A stretch of 64,000 nt of DNA from Paenarthrobacter nicotinovorans. Lineage in GTDB: Bacteria; Actinomycetota; Actinomycetes; Actinomycetales; Micrococcaceae. Of the stretch, positions 53,146 through 63,246 are shown piece by piece. The notes under the pieces were generated by a model. That model was not told where the DNA came from and searched no databases. It saw nothing but the letters and a program-made list of their open reading frames with translations. Made by a program: the position numbers and the translations under genes. The stretch spans positions 3,596,001 to 3,660,000 of the forward strand of contig NZ_CP089293.1 of NCBI RefSeq assembly GCF_021919345.1, given 5' to 3'. Within the stretch, counting starts at the first letter, position 1, and each line of letters opens with the position of its first letter.

Positions 53146-54777
53146 GTGGCACGTGGCGACGGAAAACTTTCTCATGATCTTCTCCCCGGCGAAAAAGGCC
53201 CCCAGGACGCTTGTGGCGTCTTCGGGGTTTGGGCTCCCGGTGAAGAAGTAGCAAAACTCACCTATTACGGGCTGTATGCGCTGCAGCACCGCGGACAAGA
53301 ATCGGCTGGTATTGCTACCAGTGACGGCAAGCGCATCAACGTCTACAAAGACATGGGCCTTGTGTCCCAGGTCTTCGACGAGACGACCCTCAACACCCTT
53401 ACCGGGCACCTGGCCGTAGGCCACTGCCGGTACTCCACCACCGGTGCAAGCCACTGGGCCAACGCGCAGCCGACCCTCGGTGCGACGGCAACCGGCACGG
53501 TTGCCCTGGCCCACAACGGCAACCTGACCAACACCGCTGAGCTCCGGGAAATGATCCTTGAGCGCAACGACGGCCAGCTGACCGGTGAAATGAAGCAGGG
53601 CAACACCTCCGACACCGCACTGGTGACCGCCCTCCTTGAGGGCGAAGAGGGCAAGACCCTGGAGCAGACCGCACTGGAGCTGCTGCCCAAGATCAAGGGT
53701 GGCTTCTGCTTCGTCTTCATGGATGAAGGAACCCTCTACGCAGCCCGCGATACCTACGGCATCCGCCCGCTGTGCCTGGGTCGCCTGGAACGCGGCTGGG
53801 TTGTCGCTTCCGAGCAGGCCGGTCTGGCGACCGTTGGTGCAAGCTTTATCCGCGAGATTGAGCCCGGCGAATTCATCGCGATCGACGAGGACGGCGTCCG
53901 CTCCCAGCGTTTCGCCGAGGCAACCCCTGCCGGCTGCGTCTTCGAGTACGTCTACCTCGCCCGCCCGGATGCTGCCATTGCCGGCCGCTCCGTGTACGAG
54001 GCCCGCGTTGAAATGGGTCGCCAGCTGGCCCGCGAAAACACGCACGAGGCAGACCTCGTGATCCCGGTTCCCGAGTCCGGTACCCCCGCCGCTGTTGGCT
54101 ATGCCGAGCAGTCCGGGATCCCGTTCGCACACGGCTTCGTCAAGAACGCCTACGTGGGCCGTACGTTCATCCAGCCTTCGCAGACCCTGCGCCAGCTCGG
54201 TATCCGGCTCAAGCTCAACGCTTTGGAATCCGTGATCCGCGGCAAGCGCATTGTGGTGGTGGATGACTCGATCGTCCGCGGCAACACCCAGCGCGCCATC
54301 GTACGAATGCTCCGCGAAGCCGGCGCCGCTGAGGTACACGTCAAGATTTCTTCTCCCCCGGTCCAGTGGCCCTGCTTCTACGGCATCGACTTCGCCTCCC
54401 GCGCGGAGCTCATCGCCAACGGCGCCACCATCGAGGAGATCTCCCAGGCCATCGGCGCTGACTCGCTGGCCTACATCTCCGAAGACGGCATGATCGGCGC
54501 CACCCAGCAGCCGCGCGAACGCCTCTGCACGGCATGCTTCACCGGCAAGTACCCGATCGAACTGCCGCACGCGGACAAGCTCGGCAAGAACCTGCTGGAA
54601 CGGACCGATCTTGGCGGACTGGAACCGGCTACCGAGGCCGATTCGGTGGACGCTTCCGAGGACCCGGCCGAGAAGCCGGGCGCCACAGGCTGCGATCCCG
54701 GGCCTGACGCCGAATTCGAGAATTTGCTGACCGACGCTGATCGTTTGACCGACGCCGACAAGAAAGAGTCTGTATGA
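53146..54777 (+). CDS. purF: Amidophosphoribosyltransferase
   Basis: 543 residues from GTG 53146. Class II glutamine amidotransferase with nucleophile Cys23 (DACGVFGVW) after a short propeptide; glutamine site motifs LQHRGQESAGI and AHNGNLTN. The PRPP loop VVVDDSIVRGNTQ is intact. First committed step of purine synthesis. C-terminal 60 residues (ERTDLGGLEPATEADSVDAS...) are an acidic extension of unknown use. Overlaps purM as ATGA. Confidence 0.96.
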   Translation: MARGDGKLSHDLLPGEKGPQDACGVFGVWAPGEEVAKLTYYGLYALQHRGQESAGIATSDGKRINVYKDMGLVSQVFDETTLNTLTGHLAVGHCRYSTTGASHWANAQPTLGATATGTVALAHNGNLTNTAELREMILERNDGQLTGEMKQGNTSDTALVTALLEGEEGKTLEQTALELLPKIKGGFCFVFMDEGTLYAARDTYGIRPLCLGRLERGWVVASEQAGLATVGASFIREIEPGEFIAIDEDGVRSQRFAEATPAGCVFEYVYLARPDAAIAGRSVYEARVEMGRQLARENTHEADLVIPVPESGTPAAVGYAEQSGIPFAHGFVKNAYVGRTFIQPSQTLRQLGIRLKLNALESVIRGKRIVVVDDSIVRGNTQRAIVRMLREAGAAEVHVKISSPPVQWPCFYGIDFASRAELIANGATIEEISQAIGADSLAYISEDGMIGATQQPRERLCTACFTGKYPIELPHADKLGKNLLERTDLGGLEPATEADSVDASEDPAEKPGATGCDPGPDAEFENLLTDADRLTDADKKESV

Positions 54778-55922
54778 CCTCCGCAACCCCCGCCGCTGAG
54801 AACAACGCCGGCATCACCTACGCTTCGGCCGGTGTCGACGTCGAAGCGGGAGACCGCGCCGTCGAACTCATGAAGGACGCTGTCAAGGCGACCCACAACT
54901 CGTCGGTGATTGGCGGCGTCGGCGGTTTTGCCGGCCTGTACGACGTCTCCAAGCTGCTCACCTTCAAGAAGCCGCTGCTGGCCACGTCCACGGACGGCGT
55001 CGGCACCAAGGTCGCCATCGCGCAGGCCATGGACATCCACGACACCATCGGTTTCGACCTCGTCGGCATGGTCGTGGACGATATCGTCGTTGTCGGTGCA
55101 GAACCGCTGTACATGACGGACTACATCGCCTGCGGCAAGGTTGTGCCCGAGCGCATCGCGGACATCGTCCGTGGCATCGCTGCTGCGTGCTCCGTGGCCG
55201 GTACCGCCCTGGTGGGTGGCGAAACCGCTGAGCACCCGGGCCTGCTGGGCGAGCACGAGTACGACGTCGCAGGTGCCGCCACCGGCGTCGTCGAGGCTGA
55301 CGCGCTGCTCGGCCCGGACCGCGTCCGTGCCGGCGATGTCGTCATCGGCATGGCTTCCTCGGGCCTGCACTCCAACGGCTACTCCCTGGTCCGCCGCGTC
55401 ATAAACCACGCAGGTTGGGCATTGGACCGCCAGGTTTCCGAGCTCGGCCGGACGCTGGGCGAAGAGCTCCTGGAGCCCACCCGCGTCTACGCAGCTGACT
55501 GCCTTGACCTGGCCCGCGCCTTCCCGGTGCACACGGCCGACGCCGTTCACGGCTTCAGCCACGTCACCGGTGGTGGCCTCGCTGCCAACCTGGCACGCGT
55601 CCTCCCGCAGGGCCTCGTCGCCACGGTGGACCGCAACACCTGGGAACTCCCGGCCATCTTCAAGCTGGTCTCCGAGCTCGGCAACGTCCCGTTGGCCGAC
55701 CTCGAGCGCACCCTGAACCTCGGTGTGGGCATGGTGGCCATCGTTTCCGCCGAAGCAGCAGACGCCGCCGTGGCCCGCCTGAACGACCGCGGCCTGCCGT
55801 CCTGGATCATGGGCACAGTTTCGGCTGACAGCGACTCGATCGACAAGACCGGCCCGGACTACGTCCAGGGTGCCAAGGGCGTCGACGGCGGCGCTGTCCG
55901 TTTGGTGAACGCCTACGCCTAA
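54774..55922 (+). CDS. purM: Phosphoribosylformylglycinamidine cyclo-ligase
   Basis: 382 residues, AIR synthetase fold. GVDVEAGDRAVELMK, GGFAGLYDVS, TDGVGTKVAIAQAM, GGETAEHPGLL and HGFSHVTGGGLAANLARVLP are standard PurM motifs. It forms AIR from FGAM and ATP. Co-translated with purF; followed by a strong terminator. Confidence 0.96.
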   Translation: MTSATPAAENNAGITYASAGVDVEAGDRAVELMKDAVKATHNSSVIGGVGGFAGLYDVSKLLTFKKPLLATSTDGVGTKVAIAQAMDIHDTIGFDLVGMVVDDIVVVGAEPLYMTDYIACGKVVPERIADIVRGIAAACSVAGTALVGGETAEHPGLLGEHEYDVAGAATGVVEADALLGPDRVRAGDVVIGMASSGLHSNGYSLVRRVINHAGWALDRQVSELGRTLGEELLEPTRVYAADCLDLARAFPVHTADAVHGFSHVTGGGLAANLARVLPQGLVATVDRNTWELPAIFKLVSELGNVPLADLERTLNLGVGMVAIVSAEAADAAVARLNDRGLPSWIMGTVSADSDSIDKTGPDYVQGAKGVDGGAVRLVNAYA

Positions 55923-55943
55923 GCGGCAAATCGCCTTATAAAG

Positions 55944-55982
55944 GAGCGGCCGGGCAGTCTCAACTGCCCGGCCGCTCTTTTT
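55944..55982 (+). terminator. Rho-independent terminator after purM
   Basis: 14-bp stem (55944-55957 with 55964-55977), 6-nt loop, then T5. Confidence 0.92.
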
Positions 55983-56126
55983 ATTGCCTGTGCCCTGTCA
56001 CTGGCGACACCCATATTCGTTGGCGCCAAGGATCCGGACTGCCGACACCCACATCCGGGCAGCGTCAGTCCATGTCCGCGGCCTCAGTGAGTATGCGCGT
56101 CATCAATGGCCACGGCCCGCTGTGCT

Positions 56127-56897
56127 TCACACCTGGATCAGACTCAGCACACCGCCCTGCGGATCCTGGATGGTAGCTAGCGACCCCGCCTCCGGCCGGG
56201 CATCGGGTTCAACCAGGAGCTCTCCCCCGGCGGCAACGGCTGCATCGGCGGCTTTGCGGACATCGTCCACTCCGAAGTACACCTGCCATCCGGCTTCCTC
56301 GCCTTCTCCGGCAGGAACCACGCCAGCCACCTCCTCACCGTTCACCATCAGCGTGCTGTAGCTGCCGCCGTCGTCCTGCGGGTATTCGGTGACCTCGTAT
56401 CCGAACAGCTGCTGGAGGAATCCGACGGCGGCCTGGGGCTCGGGCGTCAGGAGTTCAGCCCAGGCCAGCGCTCCGGATTCGTTGTAGAGGTGGCTGCCGA
56501 GGTGCGTTCCGGCCTGCCAAATACCGGTGGTTCCGCCACCCGCGGCCTCGATGAACGCCAGTACCCCGGTATCGGCGACAGCCTCCGGCCCGAACTGGAG
56601 CTTCCCGCCGGCATGGGCAGCATCCTCGGCCACTTCCTCAGTGTCCGTGGCAGCGAGGTAGATGTTCCATTGGCCGCGGGTTCCGGCCGCTTCCTGCATG
56701 GAGTTCTGCGGAGCGATCACCGCTACCAGCTGGTCCTTCACGAAGGCCTGGGAGTAACTGCGTCCATCGGGGGTGGGCAGGTCCTTGTACGTCCAGCCGA
56801 AAACGCGCTGGTAGAAATCCTTTGCCGCCGCGACGTCCCTGGTCTGCAGGTCCGCCCAACACGGCTCTCCGCTGGCGTAATGGTTACGGGTGGTCAT
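56127..56897 (-). CDS. Two-domain VOC family protein
   Basis: 256 residues with two glyoxalase/VOC modules in tandem (GEPCWADLQTRDVAAAKDFY...; ALAWAELLTPEPQAAVGFLQ, DPQGGVLSLIQV). Metal-binding residues appear only partly, so it may bind ligand without catalysis. Similar paired-VOC proteins are common in actinobacteria and unassigned. Confidence 0.85.
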   Translation of the reverse strand: MTTRNHYASGEPCWADLQTRDVAAAKDFYQRVFGWTYKDLPTPDGRSYSQAFVKDQLVAVIAPQNSMQEAAGTRGQWNIYLAATDTEEVAEDAAHAGGKLQFGPEAVADTGVLAFIEAAGGGTTGIWQAGTHLGSHLYNESGALAWAELLTPEPQAAVGFLQQLFGYEVTEYPQDDGGSYSTLMVNGEEVAGVVPAGEGEEAGWQVYFGVDDVRKAADAAVAAGGELLVEPDARPEAGSLATIQDPQGGVLSLIQV

Positions 56898-57001
56898 GGT
56901 GCCTGTGTACTCCTGCTTCCATCTGTGCGCGGCTCATTGGCCGACTCAGCTGCGGGATAGTTGACCCAACGCATGCTGCGCTGGAAACTCCAGCCTACGC
57001 A

Positions 57002-57042
57002 GAAAAAGACCCCCAGGGTACGCCAATGAGCGGCGTGCCCTG
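57002..57042 (-). terminator. Terminator after the DUF3073 gene
   Basis: 11-bp stem (57014-57024 with 57032-57042, one G-T pair) followed on the minus strand by GGGGTC and T5. Confidence 0.7.
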
Positions 57043-57145
57043 AGGGCCCTTTTCAAAAGATGTACGGCATCCGGGGATGCTCGATGACCTTATGTACGAC
57101 GGCGGTACGCAACTCAGTGCCAGCGGCACCTGTTGGTTGCGACAG

Positions 57146-57370
57146 CTATACGATACGGCGGGTGTCTACCTCGTCGTCATCATCTTCCGCGTACTTGTCC
57201 TCGTAGGCCGAATAGTCCGGCTCCGGGGGATCGTCGGGGAAGTGGCTCTTGACACGACTGGACGGACCCGTGAGCTCCCGCTCAAGTGCCGAATAGTCAG
57301 TGTTCGGGGAGTAGTACTTGATGTCCCGAGCCTGCTTGGTAGCTTTTGCCTTTTGACGGCCGCGCCCCAT
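57146..57370 (-). CDS. DUF3073 family protein
   Basis: 74 residues from ATG 57370 with AAAGGGGG upstream. MGRGRQKAKATKQARDIKYY and then SPNTDYSALERELTG are characteristic of DUF3073, an actinobacterial family of small basic-to-acidic proteins often near purF-purM. Function unknown. Confidence 0.9.
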   Translation of the reverse strand: MGRGRQKAKATKQARDIKYYSPNTDYSALERELTGPSSRVKSHFPDDPPEPDYSAYEDKYAEDDDDEVDTRRIV

Positions 57371-57614
57371 GGCGTGACCCCCTTTTGTACTTGGACCGGA
57401 GGTGGTCACCTTGGCTATCGGTGAGGCCCCGGAATGTTTGGTCAATTTGTCGTATGTCTAGATTACATGCTTTCAGGGGTGCCTGTGCGCCACTCCAACC
57501 CCGAGTCCGGGGCCAACACCGCCAAAACCAACGGCAGAGACCTCCAAGCCCGCCGAAAATTGGGTAGAGTCGGCCTCAATGCGGCTCCACAGCAGGAAAG
57601 GCACACCCCGGAAT

Positions 57615-58574
57615 ATGAGCCAGGACAACACCTCACCGCGTGATGGTTCGCCACACGATCAAGGCAAAGAGGGGTCATCCCCCATGCCCGAAACACCTCC
57701 CCCGGCTTCCGGCGAGCAGCCGCACTCGGCCCCGCTGACAACACCATCAGGCCTCCAGCCGGATCCCGCACCCGAGCTTGATCCTGACTTCGTACCGAAT
57801 CCGAGCGAGCAGCCGGACCCCGCGCTGCCACCGGAAAGCGGCGAGGCTACCGCAGCCACCGACGGCGACGCCCCCGACCCTGCTCACAGCGACGCTCACA
57901 GCGACGTTTCAGCGGCTGCTGAAGCGCCCACCGGCACGGACCCGCACTACCCGTGGCAGCAGCCATATCCGCCCCAGCAGCCCACGGCGGGACAGCCCTA
58001 CCAAACCCAGCCCTACCCAGGCCACGAGCCGGGCATGGGCCAGGAGTGGCAGCCCGAGCAGCACGGCGATCCGATCAAGCGTCAACGCCTTGTCATTGGT
58101 GGAATCGTGCTCGGTGTCCTGGTCCTGATCGGGGTGGTGATCTGGGTCCTGCTCAACCTGCTCGGCACCCGTCCCGAAGCCTCCGTGGCAAGCCCCAGCG
58201 CGACGTCCACCCCCGGCCCCCTTCCCCGCGACACGAACGCCAAGGATTTCCAGGTAGGCGACTGCTTCGCCAGCTTCGACCCCAAAGCCACTGAAGCCAG
58301 GGCCGTGGAGTGCGGAACAGAACACTCGGCCCAGCTCGGCGCAGTCTTCAGCTACGGAGCCGACGAGTCCTTCCCCGGCGCCACCGCTTTGCGGGACAAG
58401 GGCAGGGAAGTATGTAAAACAGTGAAGCTCAACAAAGCGGCCGCCAACTACATCCTGCTCCAGCAGAACGTGTACCCCAGCAGCACCAGCTGGGATCGGG
58501 GCGACCGCCGCGTTGATTGCTTCATCGTGGTGGACTCCGGCAACACCATCAAGGAAAACCTCCTCGACAAGTAG
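57615..58574 (+). CDS. Membrane protein with Septum_form-like extracellular domain
   Basis: 319 residues from ATG 57615 (an in-frame ATG at 57684 is an alternative). The N-terminal 160 residues are Pro/Gln/Ser-rich and disordered (YPWQQPYPPQQP), followed by one transmembrane helix (IGGIVLGVLVLIGVVIWVLL) and an extracellular domain with FQVGDCFASFDP, AVECGTEHSAQLG and RRVDCFIVVDS: three Cys and the C-x-x-x-H of the Septum_form domain, like the protein at 46833. Confidence 0.75.
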   Translation: MSQDNTSPRDGSPHDQGKEGSSPMPETPPPASGEQPHSAPLTTPSGLQPDPAPELDPDFVPNPSEQPDPALPPESGEATAATDGDAPDPAHSDAHSDVSAAAEAPTGTDPHYPWQQPYPPQQPTAGQPYQTQPYPGHEPGMGQEWQPEQHGDPIKRQRLVIGGIVLGVLVLIGVVIWVLLNLLGTRPEASVASPSATSTPGPLPRDTNAKDFQVGDCFASFDPKATEARAVECGTEHSAQLGAVFSYGADESFPGATALRDKGREVCKTVKLNKAAANYILLQQNVYPSSTSWDRGDRRVDCFIVVDSGNTIKENLLDK

Positions 58575-58586
58575 CGCCGGACGGAG

Positions 58587-61244
58587 CTACTTCCTGCGGA
58601 CGGTGAGGCCCGTGCCTGCGGGGGCACCGCCGTCGGGGTTTGAGAGCGCCTCAAAACCCTCGATGGTGAGTTCGTCCACATCAGCGGCGGTATCGACCAG
58701 TACGGTGTCGCCGTCGCTGATCTCCCCTGCCAGGATTTCCTTGGCCAGGCGGTCACCGATCTCGCGCTGGACCAGGCGACGCAGCGGGCGGGCGCCGTAC
58801 GCGGGATCGTAGCCGGACATCGCGAGCCAGGCGCGGGCGCCGTCGGTCACCTCGAGGCTGAGGCGGCGATCGCGGAGACGGTTGCCCAGTTCGGCCACAT
58901 GCAGCTCGACGATCCGCGCAAGTTCCTCGACGGACAGCGGATCGAACAGCACGATCTCGTCCAGGCGGTTCAGGAACTCCGGTTTGAAGGATGCCTGGAC
59001 CACGGCCATGACGGCGTCGCGCTTGGCTTTGGCGTCCAGCGACGGGTCCACCAGGAACTGGCTTCCCGAGTTGGACGTCAGCACCAGGATGGTGTTGCGG
59101 AAGTCCACGGTGCGGCCCTGGCCATCGGTGAGGCGACCGTCGTCGAGAACCTGCAGGAGGATGTCGAAGACCTCGGGGTGGGCCTTTTCGACTTCGTCCA
59201 ACAGAACCACGGAATACGGGCGGCGACGCACTGCCTCGGTGAGCTGGCCGCCTTCTTCGTAGCCAACGTATCCCGGAGGGGCACCGACCAGGCGGGCCAC
59301 GGCGTGCTTCTCGCTGTACTCGGACATGTCGATCCGGATCATGGCGCGTTCGTCGTCGAAGAGGAAGTCGGCCAAGGCTTTGGCCAGCTCCGTCTTACCG
59401 ACGCCCGTGGGACCCAGGAACAGGAACGAACCGGTGGGGCGGTTGGGGTCGCTGATGCCGGCACGGGCACGCCGCACAGCATCGGAAACGGCCTGCACTG
59501 CCTTGCTCTGTCCGATGAGCCGCTTGCCCAGCTCTTCTTCCATGTGAAGCAGCTTCTGGGACTCGCCTTGGAGCATGCGGCCGGCGGGGATACCTGTCCA
59601 GGCCGAAATGACCTCGGCAATGTCGTCGGCGGTGACATCTTCTGCCACCATCAGCTCGGGCTTCGAACCGCCGCGGGCAGACTCTTCCTCGGCTGCGGCG
59701 CTCAACTCACGTTCCAGTGCGGGCAGTTCGCCGTACAGGATCCGCGACGCCGATTCGAGGTCGCCTTCGCGTTGGTGCTTGTCGGCGGCCGAACGCAGCT
59801 CGTCGATCTTGGCCTTCAGGTCACCCACGCGGTTCAGCCCGGCCTTCTCAGCCTCCCAACGGGCGTTGAGCGCGTTGAGTTCTTCCTTCTTGTCCGCCAT
59901 GTCGGCGCGGATTGCGGCGAGCCGCTCGACGGAGGCGGGGTCGGTCTCGTTCTGGAGCGCCAGTTCCTCCATGGTCAAACGGTCGACGGCGCGGCGGAGC
60001 TGGTCGATCTCTTCCGGGGCGGAATCGATCTCCATGCGGAGTCGGGACGCAGCCTCGTCCACGAGGTCGATGGCTTTGTCAGGCAGCTGCCGACCCGAAA
60101 TGTAGCGGTTGGACAGCGTGGCCGCAGCAACCAGGGCGGAGTCTGCGATGGCGACCTTGTGGTGTGCCTCGTAGCGTTCCTTCAGGCCGCGGAGAATGCC
60201 GATGGTGTCCTCGACGCTGGGCTCGCCAACGTAAACCTGCTGGAATCGGCGTTCCAGGGCCGGATCCTTCTCGATGTTCTCGCGGTACTCGTCAAGGGTG
60301 GTGGCACCGATGAGCCGCAGTTCGCCGCGGGCCAGCATGGGCTTGAGCATGTTGCCGGCATCCATGGCGCTCTCGCCGGTGGCTCCGGCGCCCACTACCG
60401 TGTGTATTTCGTCGATGAACGTGACGATCTGCCCGTTGCTGTTCTTGATCTCCTCGAGCACAGCCTTGAGCCGTTCCTCGAATTCGCCGCGATACTTGGC
60501 ACCGGCCACCATGGAGGCGAGGTCCAGTGCGATGAGGGTCTTGCCGCGCAGGCTCTCAGGGACGTCGCCGGCCACCATGCGCTGGGCGAGGCCCTCGACG
60601 ACGGCGGTCTTGCCGACGCCGGGCTCACCGATCAGCACCGGGTTGTTCTTGGTACGGCGGCTCAGCACCTGAACCACGCGCCGGATCTCGCTGTCGCGCC
60701 CGATGACGGGGTCCAGCTTGCCCGAACGGGCCACGGCGGTCAGGTCCGTGCCGAACTTCTCCAGGGCCTGGAAGGTGTTTTCGGGATCCGGGGAGTCAAC
60801 CTTCCGGTCACCCCGGACACCGGGCAGGGCGGCGAGCAGCGCCTCGTGGGAGGCACCGGCGTCGCGCATTAACTTCCCGACGGCGTCACTTCCGGCGGAG
60901 AGCCCCAGCAGCAGGTGCTCGGTGGAGACGAAGGAATCGCCGAGTTTGTCGGCCTCGTTCTGCGCTGCCTGGATGGCCTGCATGGACTGGCGGGACAGCT
61001 GTGCCTGCTGCACCGAGGTGCCCGACGACGACGGCAGGGCCTTGATGGCCGAGCTCGCCTGCACGCTCACCGCATCAGGATCAGCCCCCGTGGCACGCAG
61101 AAGAGCCACGGCAACACCCTCCCGCTGGTCCATGAGGGCTTTGAGCAGGTGCGCCGGCTCCAGCTGGGGGTTCCCGGCCGTTGAGGCGTTCATGGCGGCC
61201 GCAGAAAGGGCCTCCTGGCTTTTGGTAGTGAATTTGACGTCCAA
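58587..61244 (-). CDS. clpB: Chaperone ClpB
   Basis: 885 residues from TTG 61244 (AAAGGGAG upstream); an ATG further upstream lacks a ribosome site and precedes the operator. N-domain, first AAA+ with Walker A GEPGVGKT, Glu-rich middle coiled-coil ([20 protein letters not shown]), second AAA+ with [14 protein letters not shown]. Hexameric disaggregase working with DnaK. A HAIR operator upstream fits HspR heat-shock control. Confidence 0.97.
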   Translation of the reverse strand: MDVKFTTKSQEALSAAAMNASTAGNPQLEPAHLLKALMDQREGVAVALLRATGADPDAVSVQASSAIKALPSSSGTSVQQAQLSRQSMQAIQAAQNEADKLGDSFVSTEHLLLGLSAGSDAVGKLMRDAGASHEALLAALPGVRGDRKVDSPDPENTFQALEKFGTDLTAVARSGKLDPVIGRDSEIRRVVQVLSRRTKNNPVLIGEPGVGKTAVVEGLAQRMVAGDVPESLRGKTLIALDLASMVAGAKYRGEFEERLKAVLEEIKNSNGQIVTFIDEIHTVVGAGATGESAMDAGNMLKPMLARGELRLIGATTLDEYRENIEKDPALERRFQQVYVGEPSVEDTIGILRGLKERYEAHHKVAIADSALVAAATLSNRYISGRQLPDKAIDLVDEAASRLRMEIDSAPEEIDQLRRAVDRLTMEELALQNETDPASVERLAAIRADMADKKEELNALNARWEAEKAGLNRVGDLKAKIDELRSAADKHQREGDLESASRILYGELPALERELSAAAEEESARGGSKPELMVAEDVTADDIAEVISAWTGIPAGRMLQGESQKLLHMEEELGKRLIGQSKAVQAVSDAVRRARAGISDPNRPTGSFLFLGPTGVGKTELAKALADFLFDDERAMIRIDMSEYSEKHAVARLVGAPPGYVGYEEGGQLTEAVRRRPYSVVLLDEVEKAHPEVFDILLQVLDDGRLTDGQGRTVDFRNTILVLTSNSGSQFLVDPSLDAKAKRDAVMAVVQASFKPEFLNRLDEIVLFDPLSVEELARIVELHVAELGNRLRDRRLSLEVTDGARAWLAMSGYDPAYGARPLRRLVQREIGDRLAKEILAGEISDGDTVLVDTAADVDELTIEGFEALSNPDGGAPAGTGLTVRRK

Positions 61245-61283
61245 AGAGTGCTCCCTTTCTGGAGTGTGACCAATACTTTCAAA

Positions 61284-61304
61284 GTTGAGTCTACTACGCT
61301 CAAG
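61284..61304 (-). promoter_or_regulatory. HAIR operator (HspR) upstream of clpB
   Basis: On the minus strand CTTGAGC-n7-ACTCAAC, 6 of 7 pairs of the HspR consensus CTTGAGT-N7-ACTCAAG, 40 bp before the TTG start. Confidence 0.85.
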
Positions 61305-61380
61305 TTTGATTTTGTGGTCATTGCTTCCATGTTTGCCCACGGCGAAACCAGTGTCCATAGCTGCCCGTTAGGCTGGGGGC

Positions 61381-61998
61381 ATGGACACCATTTCCACCGC
61401 TGATGAACTCGAAGCCCTGATCGGATTGCCCCTTGAGCGCGTGCGTAAGAAGGTCCGCACCGCGCTCAGTGAATTCGACCGCCAATGGCTGGCTGCCAGC
61501 CCCTTCTGCGTCCTCTCGACGACGGACGCGAACGGCCGCGTGGACGCCTCGCCCAAAGGGGACCCGGCCGGCTTCATCCACGTCCTGGACGAGCACACCA
61601 TCGCCATCCCCGAGCGCCCGGGCAACAAGCTCGCTTTCGGTTTCCACAACATCCTGGAGAACCCCAACGTCGGCATCCTCTCCGTGGTGCCCGGCCGGAC
61701 GGACACCCTGCGAATCAACGGCACAGCTCGGATTGTGCGTGACGCCGACTTCTTCGATCAGATGGTGGTCAAGGGGCACCGGCCGCGTGCCGCCGTCGTG
61801 GTTTCGGTGGAGGAAGTGTTCACGCACTGCGGCAAGGCCTTCATGCGCAGCGGCCTGTGGCAGCCGGAAACGTGGGAATCCGAAGACCTTCCTAGCATCG
61901 CGGTGCTCGCCCAGGCGTACACCCAGCCGGAGACGCCGCTGGAAGATCTCGAGACCTACTACGGGCCGTCCTATGCGGAGCGGATGTACCGGGAGTAG
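61381..61998 (+). CDS. FMN-binding pyridoxamine-phosphate-oxidase-like protein (MSMEG_1061 type)
   Basis: 205 residues. Split-barrel flavoprotein: SPFCVLSTTDANGRVDASPK, IAIPERPGNKLAFGFHNIL, NPNVGILSVVPGRTDTLRI, HCGKAFMRSGLW. Matches the MSMEG_1061-family PPOX-type flavoproteins. Binds FMN; reaction unknown. Confidence 0.88.
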   Translation: MDTISTADELEALIGLPLERVRKKVRTALSEFDRQWLAASPFCVLSTTDANGRVDASPKGDPAGFIHVLDEHTIAIPERPGNKLAFGFHNILENPNVGILSVVPGRTDTLRINGTARIVRDADFFDQMVVKGHRPRAAVVVSVEEVFTHCGKAFMRSGLWQPETWESEDLPSIAVLAQAYTQPETPLEDLETYYGPSYAERMYRE

Positions 61999-62175
61999 CA
62001 GAGAATCTGTCCTGGGCTTGCCCTGCGCACGTAGGGCCAACGTTGTTGTCCCCACAGACACGTGCAGGCCGTGCCCTGTTCCTCCGGGAGGATGTGCCGG
62101 CATGGAATCCAAACGGGAGCGGGGGCCGTCGGCGTAGTGCCGGCGGCCTCCGTCAGTTGAAGCCGGGAGTAGGGC

Positions 62176-63246
62176 TCACGCCGGGTAGACCGACACCAAC
62201 GCGGACTTCACCACGAACCGCACCTCCATCCCGGGGGCAAGGCCAAGGTCTGCGGAGGCTGCAGGCGTGATGTCGGCGGACAACGCGCCGTCGGTGCCGG
62301 CGCTGGCGCGCACCCGGACCTGGTCGCCGTGTGGCTCAAGGTCCGTGATGGTCACCGCATAGGAGTTGCGCGGGCTTCCGTGCACATCACCCAGGAAGAC
62401 GGAAACGCTCGACGGCGGGAACGCCGCCACGCCTGCCTGGCCGGGCACGGGTGACCAGTCGGGATCGTGCTGTCCAGCGAAAAACCGGCCATCCGGCGTC
62501 GTGATTCCCTCTCGGCCCAGAGTACCGGTGACGAGATTCAGTCCGGCGAGTCCGGCGGCAAAGTGGCTCCTGGGCCGTTCAAGGACCTGGCGGGTAGGGC
62601 CCTCTTCGACGATCCGGCCGTTTTCCACCACCACCACACGGTCTGCCAGCATGTAGGCGTCCAGGACGTCGTGTGTGACGATGATGGCCTTCCGGTCCTT
62701 CAACACGCGTTTGAGCACACGGCGCAGCAGCGGTGCAGCGTGGATGTCCAGGGCAGCCATGGGTTCGTCGAGCAGCAGTAGTTCCGGCTCGGCAGCCAGG
62801 GCGCGCGCCACGGCAACCCGCTGCGCCTGGCCTCCGGAGAGCTGGGCAGGCTTCCTGTCGGCGAGGGACGAAGCGTCAACCTCCGCCAGCCAACGCTGCG
62901 CAGTTTCCCGGGCCGCAGCCTTGGAAGCCCCGGCACTGCGGGGGCCGAACGCCACGTTGTCCACCACGCTCAGGTGCGGGAACAGCAGCGCTTCCTGGGC
63001 CAGAAGGGCCGTACCGCGCAGGTGGGGTGCGTCCCAATGGTGGGTGCCGGCGTCGAGGTTGAACAACTGCCGCCCGGCAATCCTGGCCGAGCCGGAATCG
63101 GGCCGCAACAGCCCGGCAATCACGCCCAACAACGTTGATTTGCCCGCCCCGTTGGGACCGAGGATGGCCACGGTTTCACCGTCAGCGAGGCTGAGCGACA
63201 TGTCGAAGTTCCGGGCACGGAGGCTGGCCTGCAGTTCGAAGCTCAT
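62176..63246 (-). CDS. modC: Molybdate ABC transporter ATPase
   Basis: 356 residues. Walker [25 protein letters not shown], Walker [13 protein letters not shown], and a C-terminal TOBE (mop) domain ([18 protein letters not shown]). ATG 63246 overlaps modB as ATGA. Energises molybdate import. Confidence 0.9.
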   Translation of the reverse strand: MSFELQASLRARNFDMSLSLADGETVAILGPNGAGKSTLLGVIAGLLRPDSGSARIAGRQLFNLDAGTHHWDAPHLRGTALLAQEALLFPHLSVVDNVAFGPRSAGASKAAARETAQRWLAEVDASSLADRKPAQLSGGQAQRVAVARALAAEPELLLLDEPMAALDIHAAPLLRRVLKRVLKDRKAIIVTHDVLDAYMLADRVVVVENGRIVEEGPTRQVLERPRSHFAAGLAGLNLVTGTLGREGITTPDGRFFAGQHDPDWSPVPGQAGVAAFPPSSVSVFLGDVHGSPRNSYAVTITDLEPHGDQVRVRASAGTDGALSADITPAASADLGLAPGMEVRFVVKSALVSVYPA